64,000 nt of DNA from Caulobacteraceae bacterium (GTDB taxonomy: Bacteria; Pseudomonadota; Alphaproteobacteria; Caulobacterales; Caulobacteraceae): contig CANGCO010000001.1 in the NCBI GenBank assembly GCA_947452365.1, positions 1 through 64,000 of the forward strand. The letters are read 5' to 3'. A model generated the notes under the pieces. It did not search any database. It had not been told where the DNA came from and saw nothing but the letters and a program-made list of their open reading frames with translations. Both the position numbers and the translations under genes were made by a program. Positions 24,983 through 33,952 of the stretch are shown in pieces. The first letter of the stretch is position 1. Each line of letters starts with the position of its first letter.

Positions 24983-25456
24983 ATGGAAAAAGTGCCTATG
25001 ACCGCCGAGGGCTACCAAGCCCTTGACGCGGAATTGAAGCGTTTGAAGACCCAGGAACGGCCCAGCGTGATTGCGGCGATTTCTGAGGCGCGTAGCCATG
25101 GGGACCTGTCCGAAAACGCCGAATATCATGCCGCCAAAGAGCGTCAGGGCTTTATTGAGGGCCGCATTGCCGAGATCGAGGACAAGATTGCTCGCGCTCA
25201 GGTGATTGACGTGTCCAAGCTGTCTGGAAAGCAGGTCAAGTTTGGCGCAACCGTCAGCCTGATCGATGAAGATACCGAGGAAGAGTCGCGCTATCAGATC
25301 GTCGGCGAGCATGAGGCCGATGTGAAGATGGGCCGCATCTCGATCACCGCGCCCTTGGCACGGGTCATGATCGGCAAAGAGGTTGGCGATATTCTCGAAG
25401 TGATCACGCCGGGTGGGGTCAAGGCCTATGAGGTTATGAAGGTTGAGTGGGTCTAG
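24983..25456 (+). CDS. greA: Transcription elongation factor GreA
   Basis: A 157-residue protein. The N-terminal coiled coil carries the tip acids in [17 protein letters not shown], and the C-terminal FKBP-like domain contains [18 protein letters not shown]. GreA enters the RNA polymerase secondary channel and promotes cleavage of backtracked transcripts. ATG 24983 gives [14 protein letters not shown], the usual alphaproteobacterial N-terminus; a start 27 nt upstream is possible but unlikely. The last 14 nt overlap the start of the ELM1 gene. Confidence 0.96.
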   Translation: MEKVPMTAEGYQALDAELKRLKTQERPSVIAAISEARSHGDLSENAEYHAAKERQGFIEGRIAEIEDKIARAQVIDVSKLSGKQVKFGATVSLIDEDTEEESRYQIVGEHEADVKMGRISITAPLARVMIGKEVGDILEVITPGGVKAYEVMKVEWV

Positions 25457-26486
25457 CGCCCAAGCGGCGTCATCCCTAGAGGCCGCACCCTTGGCCTGTG
25501 ACCAGCCCCTCGTGATTTGGGCGGTTTCGGATGGCCGCGCCGGTATCCAGACCCAGGCCCTAGGTCTGGCCGAGGCCTTGGTGCGGGCCTGCGAGGCTAA
25601 GGGCCGCAAGGCCGAAATCGTGCTCAAGACTGTCGGCTGGAAGGGCAATATTGGCCGCCTGCCGGCCGTATTGAACCTGTTACCGCGCCGTTGGGTTACG
25701 CCGGAGTCTGAAATGACCCCGCCCTGGCCAGATGTCTGGATTGCTGCGGGCCGCGCCACCCTGCCCCTTTCGGTGCGCATGCGGACCTGGTCCGGCGGCA
25801 AGACCTTCGTCGTCCAGATTCAAGACCCGCGCATGCCCTTGAACAGTTTTGACCTGGTCATCCCACCTAAACATGACCGTCTGAGCGGCGATAATGTGCT
25901 GTCGATCATTGGGTCGCCGCACCGGGTGACGCCCGAAAAGTTGGCCAGCGAAGTGGCGCGGTTTTCAGACCAGATCGATGCCCTGCCCCATCCTCGAGTG
26001 GCGGTTTTGGTTGGCGGCCGCTCCAAGGCATTTGATCTGAGCCCCGAGCGCGCCTCGGCCATGGCCCACGCCATAGAGGACGCAATTCGCCATGAGGGCG
26101 GAAGCCTGCTGATGACGTTTTCGCGCCGCACACCGGATAAGGCCCGTGCCCTATTAACGGCGCGCCTGCGCCACCTGCCCGGCCTGATCTGGAATGGCAA
26201 CGGCGAAAACCCTTATTTCGCGCTTCTGGGGGCGGCCGATCATATTTTGGTTACCGAAGATTCCACCAATATGGCCACAGAGGCAGCCTCAACCGGCAAG
26301 CCTGTGTTCATTTTGAAAATGGATGGCAGCAGCCTGAAATTTGGCCTTTTCCATTCCGTGCTCGAAGGGCTCGGCGCGACCCGGCCGTATGACGGCGTGT
26401 TGCGGCGCTGGTCCTATGAGCCCGTGCGCGAGACCCAAAGGGCCGCCGCCGCTATTCTTGAGCGACTGACGGCCTCAAAAGCCTAA
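25443..26486 (+). CDS. ELM1-like (mitochondrial fission ELM1 family) protein
   Basis: A 347-residue protein of the ELM1/DUF1022 family: [20 protein letters not shown] at the N-terminus, [36 protein letters not shown] and [20 protein letters not shown]. The last resembles the GT-B glycosyltransferase donor loop, so these may be glycosyltransferases. Plant ELM1 recruits a dynamin; the bacterial role is unproven. TTG 25443 inside the greA 3' end is the apparent start, with GAGG upstream; no ATG is available before the conserved core. Likely co-transcribed with greA. Confidence 0.85.
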   Translation: MSGSSAQAASSLEAAPLACDQPLVIWAVSDGRAGIQTQALGLAEALVRACEAKGRKAEIVLKTVGWKGNIGRLPAVLNLLPRRWVTPESEMTPPWPDVWIAAGRATLPLSVRMRTWSGGKTFVVQIQDPRMPLNSFDLVIPPKHDRLSGDNVLSIIGSPHRVTPEKLASEVARFSDQIDALPHPRVAVLVGGRSKAFDLSPERASAMAHAIEDAIRHEGGSLLMTFSRRTPDKARALLTARLRHLPGLIWNGNGENPYFALLGAADHILVTEDSTNMATEAASTGKPVFILKMDGSSLKFGLFHSVLEGLGATRPYDGVLRRWSYEPVRETQRAAAAILERLTASKA

Positions 26487-26492
26487 AAGCAA

Positions 26493-26984
26493 CTATCGCT
26501 CGCCCAGCGTAGCGCGCAGCATCCAGGCATGCTTTTCGTGCGCATCGAGCCGCTGGGTAATCAGATCCATGCTGGCCTGATCATTGGCCGCCTCAGCCGC
26601 TGGAAACGCCGAACGGGCCGTGGCGATCAAGATATCTTGATCGGCCTTAAGCTCGGCCACCATGGCCTCCCAGTCCTTTTCGCCGTCGCCATCGCGAATG
26701 GCCGTCAGATTGCCAAACGCGCCATAGCCCTGGGGCGCAATATCGCCTAGCGCACGAATACGCTCAGCCAAGGTGTCGATCGCCAGCCACATCTCGTTAT
26801 ACTGATCACTGAACAAGACGTGCAGGGAGGCAAAATTGGGGCCACGTACATTCCAGTGATAGCCATGGGTCTTCAAATAGAGCGAATAGGTATCGGCCAA
26901 TAAGGCCTTTAAGCCCGCCACGATTTCGGCGCGACTGGAAGCGGTTAAGCTCTTGCCGGGTATGGTGGAGAGGGAAGACGACAT
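26493..26984 (-). CDS. dps: Dps-family DNA-binding ferritin-like protein
   Basis: A 163-residue protein with the ferroxidase signature YLKTHGYHWNVRGPNFASLH and FSDQYNEMWLAIDTLAERIR (ligands His, Asp and Glu at the subunit interface). It should form a dodecamer that stores iron and protects DNA from peroxide damage. ATG 26984 follows a strong ribosome binding site (AAAGGAG, seven nt). Transcribed alone, diverging from nadA. I see no clear OxyR or Fur site, and the 273-nt gap to nadA should hold both promoters. Confidence 0.93.
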   Translation of the reverse strand: MSSSLSTIPGKSLTASSRAEIVAGLKALLADTYSLYLKTHGYHWNVRGPNFASLHVLFSDQYNEMWLAIDTLAERIRALGDIAPQGYGAFGNLTAIRDGDGEKDWEAMVAELKADQDILIATARSAFPAAEAANDQASMDLITQRLDAHEKHAWMLRATLGER

Positions 26985-27143
26985 GAACGGGCTCCTTTGG
27001 CTTAGGATCTAGATGGGGACGACCAGACCCGAGACCAAGGCCCCAATCCAAACCGTGCACAATGTTTTCAAACAATCGTGACCCGACGATTGAAAAAAAC
27101 CCTTTCACGCTGCCTAAGACAGGTTTATGACAATCTCACCACT

Positions 27144-27162
27144 TATGCTCAAATCAAGCAAA
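27144..27162. promoter_or_regulatory. Upstream degenerate copy of the nad operator
   Basis: TATGCTCAAATCAAGCAAA repeats the left half (ATGCTCA) of the palindrome at 27214-27230 with a poorer right half. Together with the flanking CTTATGCTCAAAT it is the reverse complement of the motif ATTTTGAGCATAAG at 27219-27232. Two spaced sites, one strong and one weak, suggest cooperative binding of one regulator over about 70 bp. Confidence 0.5.
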
Positions 27163-27213
27163 AGGGGTTTCGTCGGCAGCACTTCGCGGTCGGCGCTTTT
27201 TCGGGGCCTTGTA

Positions 27214-27230
27214 ATGCTCATTTTGAGCAT
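27214..27230. promoter_or_regulatory. Palindromic operator upstream of nadABC (NadQ-like)
   Basis: ATGCTCATTTTGAGCAT is a perfect 7-3-7 palindrome ending 28 bp before the nadA ATG. Alphaproteobacterial nad operons are known to be controlled by regulators such as NadQ and NrtR. The position next to nadA, with a second half-matching copy 70 bp upstream, makes an operator for an NAD-responsive repressor likely. That the repressor is NadQ is inferred; its gene is not in this window. Confidence 0.65.
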
Positions 27231-27257
27231 AAGCCTATCCGGGAATGGAGACAGACC

Positions 27258-28343
27258 ATGGCTGATGGATTTGCCAGTTTTGAATATACCCCCGAGGTCG
27301 AGGCGCAAACGCGTCCCCTTTGGGAAAAGGTCAAGGCGCGGGTAACGCCGCTGGAATGGCGCCTTCAGGCCCCGCTGATCGCGGCGATCAACCAGCTCAA
27401 GGCTGAAAAGAACGCTGTTATCCTGGCGCATAACTATATGACGCCGGAAATTTTTCACGGGGTGGGTGATTTTGTCGGCGACAGCCTAGGCCTTGCCCGC
27501 GAGGCTGCACGCTGTGATGCCAAGATCATTGTTCAGGCGGGCGTGCACTTTATGGCCGAAACCTCCAAGATCCTTGCCCCAGAAAAGACCGTCCTGATCC
27601 CTGACCTATTGGCGGGCTGTTCGCTGGCCTCTTCGATCACGGGCGCAGACGTGCGCCTGATCAAGCAGCGCTATCCGGGCATCCCAGTGGTCACCTATGT
27701 CAATACCACCGCCGATGTGAAGGCCGAAACCGATATCTGCTGTACCTCGGCCAATGCGGTCCAGGTGGTAGAGCATGCTGCGCGCGAATGGGGCGTCGAC
27801 CGGGTCATTCTGATCCCCGACGAGTTCCTAGCCCGCAATGTCGCCCGCCAGACCGATATCAAGATCATTGCCTGGCAGGGCCGGTGCGAGGTGCATGAGC
27901 GCTTTACCGCAGAGGATATTCTCGAGCTCAAGGCCGCCTATCCGCAGGCCCAGATCCTAGCCCATCCGGAATGCCCTGCCGAGGTGCTCGAAGTCTCTGA
28001 CTTTGCCGGATCGACCGCGGCCATGTCCGACTTTGTCATGCTGCGCAAGCCCAAGCAGGTGGTTCTGATCACCGAATGCTCCATGGCCGACAATGTCGCC
28101 TGCGACGCGCCCGAAACCGAATTTATCCGCCCCTGCAATCTGTGCCCGCACATGAAGCGCATCAGCCTCGAAAACATCTATGAGGCCCTGCTGCATGACC
28201 GCTATGAGGTCAAGGTTGAGGCCGATGTCGCCGCAAGCGCGCGGCTGGCCGTCCAGCGCATGATCGACATGCCGCCGCTGGCTATTCCGGCGCGTTATGA
28301 TCTGGTCAAGGCCCGTCATCATGTCGATGTCGAACTGATCTAG
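27258..28343 (+). CDS. nadA: Quinolinate synthase
   Basis: A 361-residue enzyme. Motifs ILAHNYMTPEIF, AGVHFMAETSKILAP, DLLAGCSLASSI, CCTSANAVQVVEHA and IRPCNLCPHMKRIS contain the cysteines that bind the [4Fe-4S] cluster. It condenses iminoaspartate with dihydroxyacetone phosphate to quinolinate, the second step of de novo NAD synthesis. ATG 27258 is chosen with GGAG seven nt upstream; the frame stays open upstream through the operator region, which is regulatory rather than coding. First gene of nadA-nadB-nadC. Confidence 0.97.
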   Translation: MADGFASFEYTPEVEAQTRPLWEKVKARVTPLEWRLQAPLIAAINQLKAEKNAVILAHNYMTPEIFHGVGDFVGDSLGLAREAARCDAKIIVQAGVHFMAETSKILAPEKTVLIPDLLAGCSLASSITGADVRLIKQRYPGIPVVTYVNTTADVKAETDICCTSANAVQVVEHAAREWGVDRVILIPDEFLARNVARQTDIKIIAWQGRCEVHERFTAEDILELKAAYPQAQILAHPECPAEVLEVSDFAGSTAAMSDFVMLRKPKQVVLITECSMADNVACDAPETEFIRPCNLCPHMKRISLENIYEALLHDRYEVKVEADVAASARLAVQRMIDMPPLAIPARYDLVKARHHVDVELI

Positions 28344-28349
28344 GTCAAG

Positions 28350-29870
28350 ATGGCCAAGCCCGCCTCCCCCGTGCTTGTGATCGGTGCCGGCCTTGCAGGC
28401 CTGTGCGCTGCCATTGCCGCTGAGCCCCGCCGCGTGATTGTGCTGTGCGCGGGCACGATTGGTCAGGACTGCGCCTCGGCCTGGGCGCAGGGTGGAATTG
28501 CGGCGGCCTTGTCGGACGGCGATGACCCCAGCCAACACGCTGCCGATACAATCGCGGCCGGGGCAGGACTGGTCGATGCCGATATGGCGGCCCTTCTCAC
28601 CACAGAAGGCCCAGATGTAGTGCGCGCCCTCGCTGCGCTCGGCGCACCCTTTGACCGCGATGCCCAAGGCGGCTTTGCCCAGAGCCTGGAAGCGGCCCAT
28701 TCGCGGGCCAGGGTTGCCCGGGTTAAGGGCGATCAGGCTGGGCGAGAAATCCTGCGCGCTGTGATTGCCAAGGCCTTGAGCTGTCCCTGGATCGAGGTGC
28801 GCCAGAACGCGCGGGTTCAGGCCTTGCTGCAAGATGCTGGCGGTCAGGTGCGCGGCGCATTGGTCGAACACGACGGTCAGGTTCGCCCGCTCCTGGCCAG
28901 CGCCGTGATCATGGCAGCGGGCGGCCTTGGTGGGCTCTATGCCGTCACCACCAATCCGCGTCAGGTCCGCGGCGAGGCCATGGCCTTGGCCGCCTTGGCG
29001 GGGGCCAAGATTGCCGATCCTGAATTTGTTCAATTTCACCCGACCGCAATCGATATTGGCCTTGATCCGGCACCCCTCGCGACCGAGGCCTTGCGCGGTG
29101 AAGGCGCCAAACTGATCGATGCTGAGGAGCGCGCCTTTATGGCAGACTATCACCCCATGGGTGATCTTGCACCGCGCGATATTGTTGCCCGTGCCATCCA
29201 TGCCGAGCGGCAGGCGGGGCGGGGCGCATTTTTGGATGCGCGCCAAGCCGTGGGCGAGGCGTTTCCGGAAGAATTCCCAACCGTATTTGCGGCCTGCCTA
29301 GGCGGCGGACTAGACCCGCGCCACCAGCCCATCCCAATCGCGCCCGCAGCGCACTATCATATGGGCGGCATCTGGACCGATGCTAACGGTCAAACCAGCT
29401 TGCCGGGCCTTTATGCCGTCGGCGAATGTGCCGCCACCGGTGTACATGGGGCCAATCGTCTGGCCTCCAACTCCCTGCTTGAGGCGGCGGTGTTTGGTGT
29501 GCGGGCCGGCAAGGCGGCGGCCTATTGCCTTGATCCTCAGACCCCGGCCCTGCCAATAAAGGCCCGTCCTGACCTTGATGACGAGGCCATGCAGACCCTG
29601 CGCCTCGCCATGGACCGCGATGCTGGCGTGGTGCGCGACCAGGTCGGCCTGACTCGGCTACTGGCCTTGATTGATAGGCTAGAAGCGCGCCATGGCCAGG
29701 CCCTACCCCTCGTGGCGGCCCGGCTTGTCGCGGCAAGTGCCTTGGCCCGGACCGAAAGCCGCGGCGGCCATAGTCGTTCGGATTATCCGCAAACCGATGC
29801 GCTTGCCCGCCATACCTATACCACTCTGGCCGAGCTCATGGCCCGTCGCCCTATTGAAGTTGCTGCCTGA
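28350..29870 (+). CDS. nadB: L-aspartate oxidase
   Basis: A 506-residue flavoprotein related to succinate dehydrogenase. The FAD fold is VIGAGLAGLCAAIAAEP, followed by ASAWAQGGIAAALSDGDDPS, the active-site region PEFVQFHPTAID and GEGAKLIDAEER, then HYHMGGIWTDANGQTSLPGL and NRLASNSLLEAAVFG. It oxidises aspartate to iminoaspartate for NadA. It begins 6 nt after nadA, and its TGA overlaps the nadC ATG (TGATG), so the operon is tightly coupled. Confidence 0.96.
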   Translation: MAKPASPVLVIGAGLAGLCAAIAAEPRRVIVLCAGTIGQDCASAWAQGGIAAALSDGDDPSQHAADTIAAGAGLVDADMAALLTTEGPDVVRALAALGAPFDRDAQGGFAQSLEAAHSRARVARVKGDQAGREILRAVIAKALSCPWIEVRQNARVQALLQDAGGQVRGALVEHDGQVRPLLASAVIMAAGGLGGLYAVTTNPRQVRGEAMALAALAGAKIADPEFVQFHPTAIDIGLDPAPLATEALRGEGAKLIDAEERAFMADYHPMGDLAPRDIVARAIHAERQAGRGAFLDARQAVGEAFPEEFPTVFAACLGGGLDPRHQPIPIAPAAHYHMGGIWTDANGQTSLPGLYAVGECAATGVHGANRLASNSLLEAAVFGVRAGKAAAYCLDPQTPALPIKARPDLDDEAMQTLRLAMDRDAGVVRDQVGLTRLLALIDRLEARHGQALPLVAARLVAASALARTESRGGHSRSDYPQTDALARHTYTTLAELMARRPIEVAA

Positions 29871-30718
29871 TGATTGCGCCCCTGCCCGACCTCTTGATCA
29901 ATCCCATCATATTGGCCGCCCTGGCCGAGGATTTGGGCCGAGCGGGCGATGTGACGGCAGCGGCCTGTATCGCCCCTGATGCGCGCCTGTCGGTGGCTTT
30001 TCGCGCCAGGCAAGACGGTCGTCTGGCGGGCCTGGACTGCGCGCGCCTCGCCATTGCTGCCCTTGATCCCCGCGCCAGTTTTATCATCGATATCAGCGAC
30101 GGTGAGGCCATCAAGGCTGGCCAGACCCTGGCCCGCGCTGAAGGCGGCGCACGCGCGATCTTATCGGCCGAGCGGGTTGGCTTAAACCTCCTGGGCCGTC
30201 TTAGCGGCATTGCCAGCCTAACCGCCCAATATGTCGGTGCGATCAAGGGCACAGGCGCCAAGATCACCTGCACGCGCAAGACCACGCCGGGCCTGCGTAT
30301 TTTGGAAAAATATGCCGTGCGCTGCGGCGGCGCGATCAATCACCGGTTCGGGCTAGATGACGCCATATTGATTAAGGACAATCATGTCGCGGCCTGTGGC
30401 GGGGTCGGCAAGGCGCTGGAGCGGGCCCGCGCCCATGCTGGCCACCTGATGAAGATCGAGGTCGAGATTGATCACCTAGACCAGCTCGAGGAGGCTCTGG
30501 CCCATGGTCCCGATGTGATCATGTTGGATAATTTCAGCCTGAGCGATCTGGTCACTGCCGTGGCACGCGCCAAGGGCAAGGTGGTTTTGGAAGCCTCTGG
30601 CGGGGTCAATCTGACGACTGTGCGGGCGATTGCGGAGACCGGCGTGGATGTCATATCCGTTGGCGCCCTCACCCATTCTGCACCCGTACTCGATATTGGT
30701 CTGGATGCTATAGGCTAG
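29870..30718 (+). CDS. nadC: Nicotinate-nucleotide pyrophosphorylase (carboxylating)
   Basis: A 282-residue type II phosphoribosyltransferase. KTTPGLRILEKYAVRCGGAI, NHRFGLDDAILIKDNHV, IEVEIDHLDQLEEAL and VLEASGGVNLTTVRAIAETG are the conserved substrate-binding segments. It converts quinolinate and PRPP to nicotinic acid mononucleotide, CO2 and pyrophosphate. The start is the ATG of the TGATG overlap with nadB. It closes the NAD operon. Confidence 0.96.
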   Translation: MIAPLPDLLINPIILAALAEDLGRAGDVTAAACIAPDARLSVAFRARQDGRLAGLDCARLAIAALDPRASFIIDISDGEAIKAGQTLARAEGGARAILSAERVGLNLLGRLSGIASLTAQYVGAIKGTGAKITCTRKTTPGLRILEKYAVRCGGAINHRFGLDDAILIKDNHVAACGGVGKALERARAHAGHLMKIEVEIDHLDQLEEALAHGPDVIMLDNFSLSDLVTAVARAKGKVVLEASGGVNLTTVRAIAETGVDVISVGALTHSAPVLDIGLDAIG

Positions 30719-30808
30719 TTCAGGCGCACGGGGGCGGCTCGCCATCTAGCGGGGCCCAAGGCTCGTAACTATCTAGCCGCTATAAACTCCTGAACGAGGG
30801 CCTGCCCC

Positions 30809-31579
30809 ATGCCAACCCTGCCAACCGTATTTCTAGGCCATGGCTCGCCCATGAATGCGATTGAAGACAATGTGTTTCATCAAGCTTGGCAGACCTTGGG
30901 CCAGCTCCTGCCCCGCCCTAGGGCCATATTGTGTGTGTCCGCCCACTGGGAGACGATCGGGGTACAGATCGGCGGGGCGTTAAAGCCCGAAACCATCCAT
31001 GACTTTGGCGGCTTTCCCCAAGCCCTGTTTGATGTGCAATATCCGGCATCCGGCTCACACTGGCTTACCGAGCGCGCGGCCCAGATTTTGGCCCGTCACT
31101 ATCCCAGTATTGACCAAAAACGCGGACTCGATCACGGGGCCTGGGGTGTCTTGACCGCCCTCTATCCCAAGGCCGACATACCCGTGGTCCAACTCAGCCT
31201 CGATATGAGCCGCCCGGCATCCGAGCACTTCAAGCTTGGCCAAGCCTTGCGGCCCTTGCGCGATGAGGGAGTCTTGATCCTAGCCAGCGGCAATATTGTC
31301 CATAATCTGCGCGCCGCCGATTTTCGAGACCCAAGGCCGGTCGACTGGGCAATCCGATTTATAGACCAGGCCAAGGGCCTGATTGAGGCCGGCGATTATG
31401 AGCGCCTTGCAGACCTCGCCAGTCTTGGTCCGGATGCGGCCCTGGCCATTAATAGCGCCGAGCACTATCTGCCCCTCCTCTATACGCTTGGGGCGAGTGA
31501 CAAGGGTGAGACCATCCGGTTCATAACCGACGAGACCGTGGCTGCCATCGCCATGACCGGCCTGATTATCGGTGAATAA
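30809..31579 (+). CDS. ygiD: DODA-type extradiol dioxygenase (YgiD-like)
   Basis: A 256-residue member of the LigB/4,5-DOPA dioxygenase family. The metal-site motifs are FLGHGSPMNAIED (about 8-20), CVSAHWETIG and a third in SGNIVHNLRAADF, with a further conserved His in LDHGAWGVL. E. coli YgiD opens the DOPA ring; the physiological substrate is often unknown. ATG 30809 after GAGGG. It is transcribed alone and convergent with queF 6 nt away. Confidence 0.88.
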   Translation: MPTLPTVFLGHGSPMNAIEDNVFHQAWQTLGQLLPRPRAILCVSAHWETIGVQIGGALKPETIHDFGGFPQALFDVQYPASGSHWLTERAAQILARHYPSIDQKRGLDHGAWGVLTALYPKADIPVVQLSLDMSRPASEHFKLGQALRPLRDEGVLILASGNIVHNLRAADFRDPRPVDWAIRFIDQAKGLIEAGDYERLADLASLGPDAALAINSAEHYLPLLYTLGASDKGETIRFITDETVAAIAMTGLIIGE

Positions 31580-31585
31580 GCGACC

Positions 31586-32041
31586 CTAGCCGCGCCCGCG
31601 ATAGGGGGCAACGCCCGGGTCTGGCAGCCACAGCCCCTCAGGGGGCGAGCCCGTCTGATAGAATACATCAATGGGTATGCCGCCGCGCGGATACCAATAG
31701 CCGCCAATCCTGAGCCAGAGCGGGGCTGCGATCTCAACAATCTTTTTGGCAATCGCCACGGTACAGGCCTCGTGAAAGGCGCCGTGATTGCGATAACTGC
31801 CCAGATAGAGTTTCAGCGATTTGGACTCAATCAGCCAGTCCTGAGGCGCATAATCAATGACCAGATGGGCAAAATCAGGCTGGCCTGTCACCGGACACAG
31901 CGAGGTGAATTCCGGCACGGCAAACCGCGCCAAATAAAGCGCATCGGGGTGCGGATTGGGCACGCGCTCGAGTACCGCCGTTTCGGGACGATCGAAACCG
32001 CGCACTTCGCGGCCTAGCTGGGTAAGGTCAAGTTCACTCAT
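31586..32041 (-). CDS. queF: NADPH-dependent 7-cyano-7-deazaguanine reductase
   Basis: A 151-residue short-form QueF. The nucleophilic Cys is in [14 protein letters not shown], and the family motif [20 protein letters not shown] carries the NADPH-side residues. It reduces preQ0 to preQ1 for queuosine tRNA modification. ATG 32041 is preferred because [10 protein letters not shown] is the usual start; a TTG 45 nt upstream has no ribosome binding site. No other queuosine genes are adjacent, and I see no preQ1 riboswitch in the short upstream gap. Confidence 0.92.
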   Translation of the reverse strand: MSELDLTQLGREVRGFDRPETAVLERVPNPHPDALYLARFAVPEFTSLCPVTGQPDFAHLVIDYAPQDWLIESKSLKLYLGSYRNHGAFHEACTVAIAKKIVEIAAPLWLRIGGYWYPRGGIPIDVFYQTGSPPEGLWLPDPGVAPYRGRG

Positions 32042-32139
32042 GCGCCCACAGGTAACGTCAGGGCCGGGTTTCGTAAAGCGAGACAAGCCGATCGATCGCC
32101 GCTATCAGGGTTAAAACGAAAATTGATCAGGGAAACACC

Positions 32140-32943
32140 ATGTCGGGACGAGATTTTGCAGGATCTGTGATTGTTGTAACCGGTGCGTCTACCGGCCTTG
32201 GCCGGGCGATCGCCGTCGAGACGGCCAGCCGCGGTGCCCAGGCTGTGGTGATCAATTATGCCAGCAGCCAAGACGAGGCCGAGCATACGGCGCGCCTCGT
32301 CACCGATGCTGGCGCCGAAGCCATTCTGGTCCAGGCCAATGTTGGCGAAGAAGACGGCTGTAAGGCGATTGTCGCGGCCGCGGCCCGGTTTGGCAGGATT
32401 GATGCCCTGTTCAATAATGCCGGTATCACCAAGTTTGCACCAAAACACGAAGATCTGGACGCCGTATCGGCCGAGGATTTTTTGCGCCTCTATCAGGTCA
32501 ATGTCGTCGGGGCCTTTTTGATGGTGCGGGCGGCGCGCAGCTTGCTCGAAGCCGGGCCAGAAGCGGGATCGGTCGTGAACACATCCTCAATCGCGGCCGT
32601 GACCGGGATTGGCTCATCCGTGCCCTATGCCGCCTCAAAAGGGGCCTTGACCACCATGACCTTGTCGCTAGCCCGCGCGCTTGCGCCCAAGATTCGGGTC
32701 AATGCCGTATGCCCCGGCTTTATCGACACGCCGTGGTTTGAAAAAGGTATTCCTGCCCAGACGGTGGAGCGCATGCGCCAGGGTGTTGCCGAATCCACTC
32801 CGCTGAAAGTAGCGTCTACAGCCGAAGACATTGCCGGCGCGGCCGTATTCTTTGCGTCGCGTGCCGCCCGTCACGTCACCGGCGAGACCTTGCTCGTCGA
32901 TGCGGGCACTCATTTAGGCTTTGCCAGCCTAAGCATGCGCTAG
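32140..32943 (+). CDS. Short-chain dehydrogenase/reductase
   Basis: A 267-residue classical SDR: cofactor loop TGASTGLGRAIAVE, NNAGIT, catalytic Ser in NTSSIAAVTG, YAASKGALTTM with the Tyr-x3-Lys pair, and C-terminal VTGETLLVDAGTHLGF. Substrate unknown. It lies divergent from queF with about 100 nt between them and is transcribed alone. Confidence 0.9.
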   Translation: MSGRDFAGSVIVVTGASTGLGRAIAVETASRGAQAVVINYASSQDEAEHTARLVTDAGAEAILVQANVGEEDGCKAIVAAAARFGRIDALFNNAGITKFAPKHEDLDAVSAEDFLRLYQVNVVGAFLMVRAARSLLEAGPEAGSVVNTSSIAAVTGIGSSVPYAASKGALTTMTLSLARALAPKIRVNAVCPGFIDTPWFEKGIPAQTVERMRQGVAESTPLKVASTAEDIAGAAVFFASRAARHVTGETLLVDAGTHLGFASLSMR

Positions 32944-32994
32944 GCGGCAGGGGTTTAGAGGCAGAGGGGGAAGGCAGAGGCAGGGGTGGCAGAT

Positions 32995-33444
32995 CTAGGC
33001 CACGCCTCTGATCGACCCTGAACGTTTTCGCTCCTTGTCTCTCAACCGGATAAGACGCGCCAAGGCGACCTCGAAAGCCTCGGGCCTATATTCGACACCC
33101 ATCAACCACCAAGATTCAGAGCCACCAACCCATTCAATCGCTGCACCATCCTCGCGGTGAAGAAGGCCGTCAATATACCACCAGTGATCACCTTCGGCAT
33201 ATTCGATCGCTGGACCATCCTCCCGGTGGCGCACCCCATTCTTGTACCAATGCATAGACCCATTGGGGCGGACAATGGCGGGGCCGTTTTCACGATGCCG
33301 GAGGCCATGGATGAACCAATGCCGACTGCCATTGGCCAATATAATCGCCGGGCCGTCTTCGCGGTGGCGCTTGCCATCGAGATACCAGTGCGACCCGCCA
33401 TGTTCATCATCAATCTGGACCACATCAGAACCGGCTTTTGACAT
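32995..33444 (-). CDS. HREDGPA-repeat protein (MORN-like beta-hairpin repeats)
   Basis: A 149-residue protein built of four near-identical units of about 23 residues and a fifth degenerate one. The unit is GS-x-HWY-x-x-G-x-x-HRE(D/N)GPA: HWYLDGKRHREDGPA, HWFIHGLRHRENGPA, HWYKNGVRHREDGPA, WWYIDGLLHREDGAA and finally WWLMGVEYRPEAFEV. Similar repeats occur in phage, giant-virus and scattered bacterial proteins and resemble MORN motifs; I know of no defined function. There is no signal peptide or membrane segment, and the C-terminus is basic. ATG 33444 is preferred over a TTG 15 nt upstream. It stands alone between an SDR and the TorF porin. Confidence 0.8.
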   Translation of the reverse strand: MSKAGSDVVQIDDEHGGSHWYLDGKRHREDGPAIILANGSRHWFIHGLRHRENGPAIVRPNGSMHWYKNGVRHREDGPAIEYAEGDHWWYIDGLLHREDGAAIEWVGGSESWWLMGVEYRPEAFEVALARLIRLRDKERKRSGSIRGVA

Positions 33445-33952
33445 TATACCCAAGCTCAAACTTTAAACCTGACACCCAATCCATAGGGCATCAAACTGCC
33501 AAATTGGTCGGTCCGATTCAAGCGAGGCCGCGCCAATCCGCCTGAGACAATCGCGCATATCCACACCTTTAGGATGCGCGATAACGGCGCCTCACCAGCG
33601 TCCGGGCCGTGACTTTTTCATCACGCACGGTGATACATTTTCGTTAGTCACTACCAATGCGGCACCCTTCTTCAATAAAAATCCTAGATTGCAAAACGTA
33701 AAAATGTGCAAAATTTGATCAATAATCATTTTTTTGCGCGCACTTGATCGCGCCAAGCTAAGTTATGCATAAAATTTAGGCAATAATTACAGAGTATTCT
33801 GAATAGCGCTCATCGAGATTGCCCCTGATCGGATAAGCGCCCAGCCTCCTGCAGGTCTGGCGGTCCTTGCAAGGGTCACGGTTCCGTCATTATTAAGACG
33901 TTGGTGATAGAGGCAAGGCTCATCAAGAGCTGTACTCCATAGGGGATAGACT
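33445..33952. other. Long AT-rich leader/promoter region of the TorF porin gene
   Basis: About 500 nt with no plausible gene. The stretch around 33660-33800 is AT-rich in contrast to the coding DNA. It contains GTGCAAAATTTGATCAAT, but I could not fit it convincingly to FNR/FixK, NtrC or sigma-54 consensus. The porin promoter and possibly a long 5' leader lie here. Confidence 0.5.

Noticed and set aside
27957-29246. A 429-codon open frame on the minus strand
   Set aside because: It is antisense to nadA and nadB, which have full catalytic motifs. The product is His/Gly/Gln-rich without domain features, a codon-bias shadow.
33655-33690. Sigma-54 promoter upstream of the porin
   Set aside because: GGCACCCTTCTTCA lacks the invariant GC at the -12 position.
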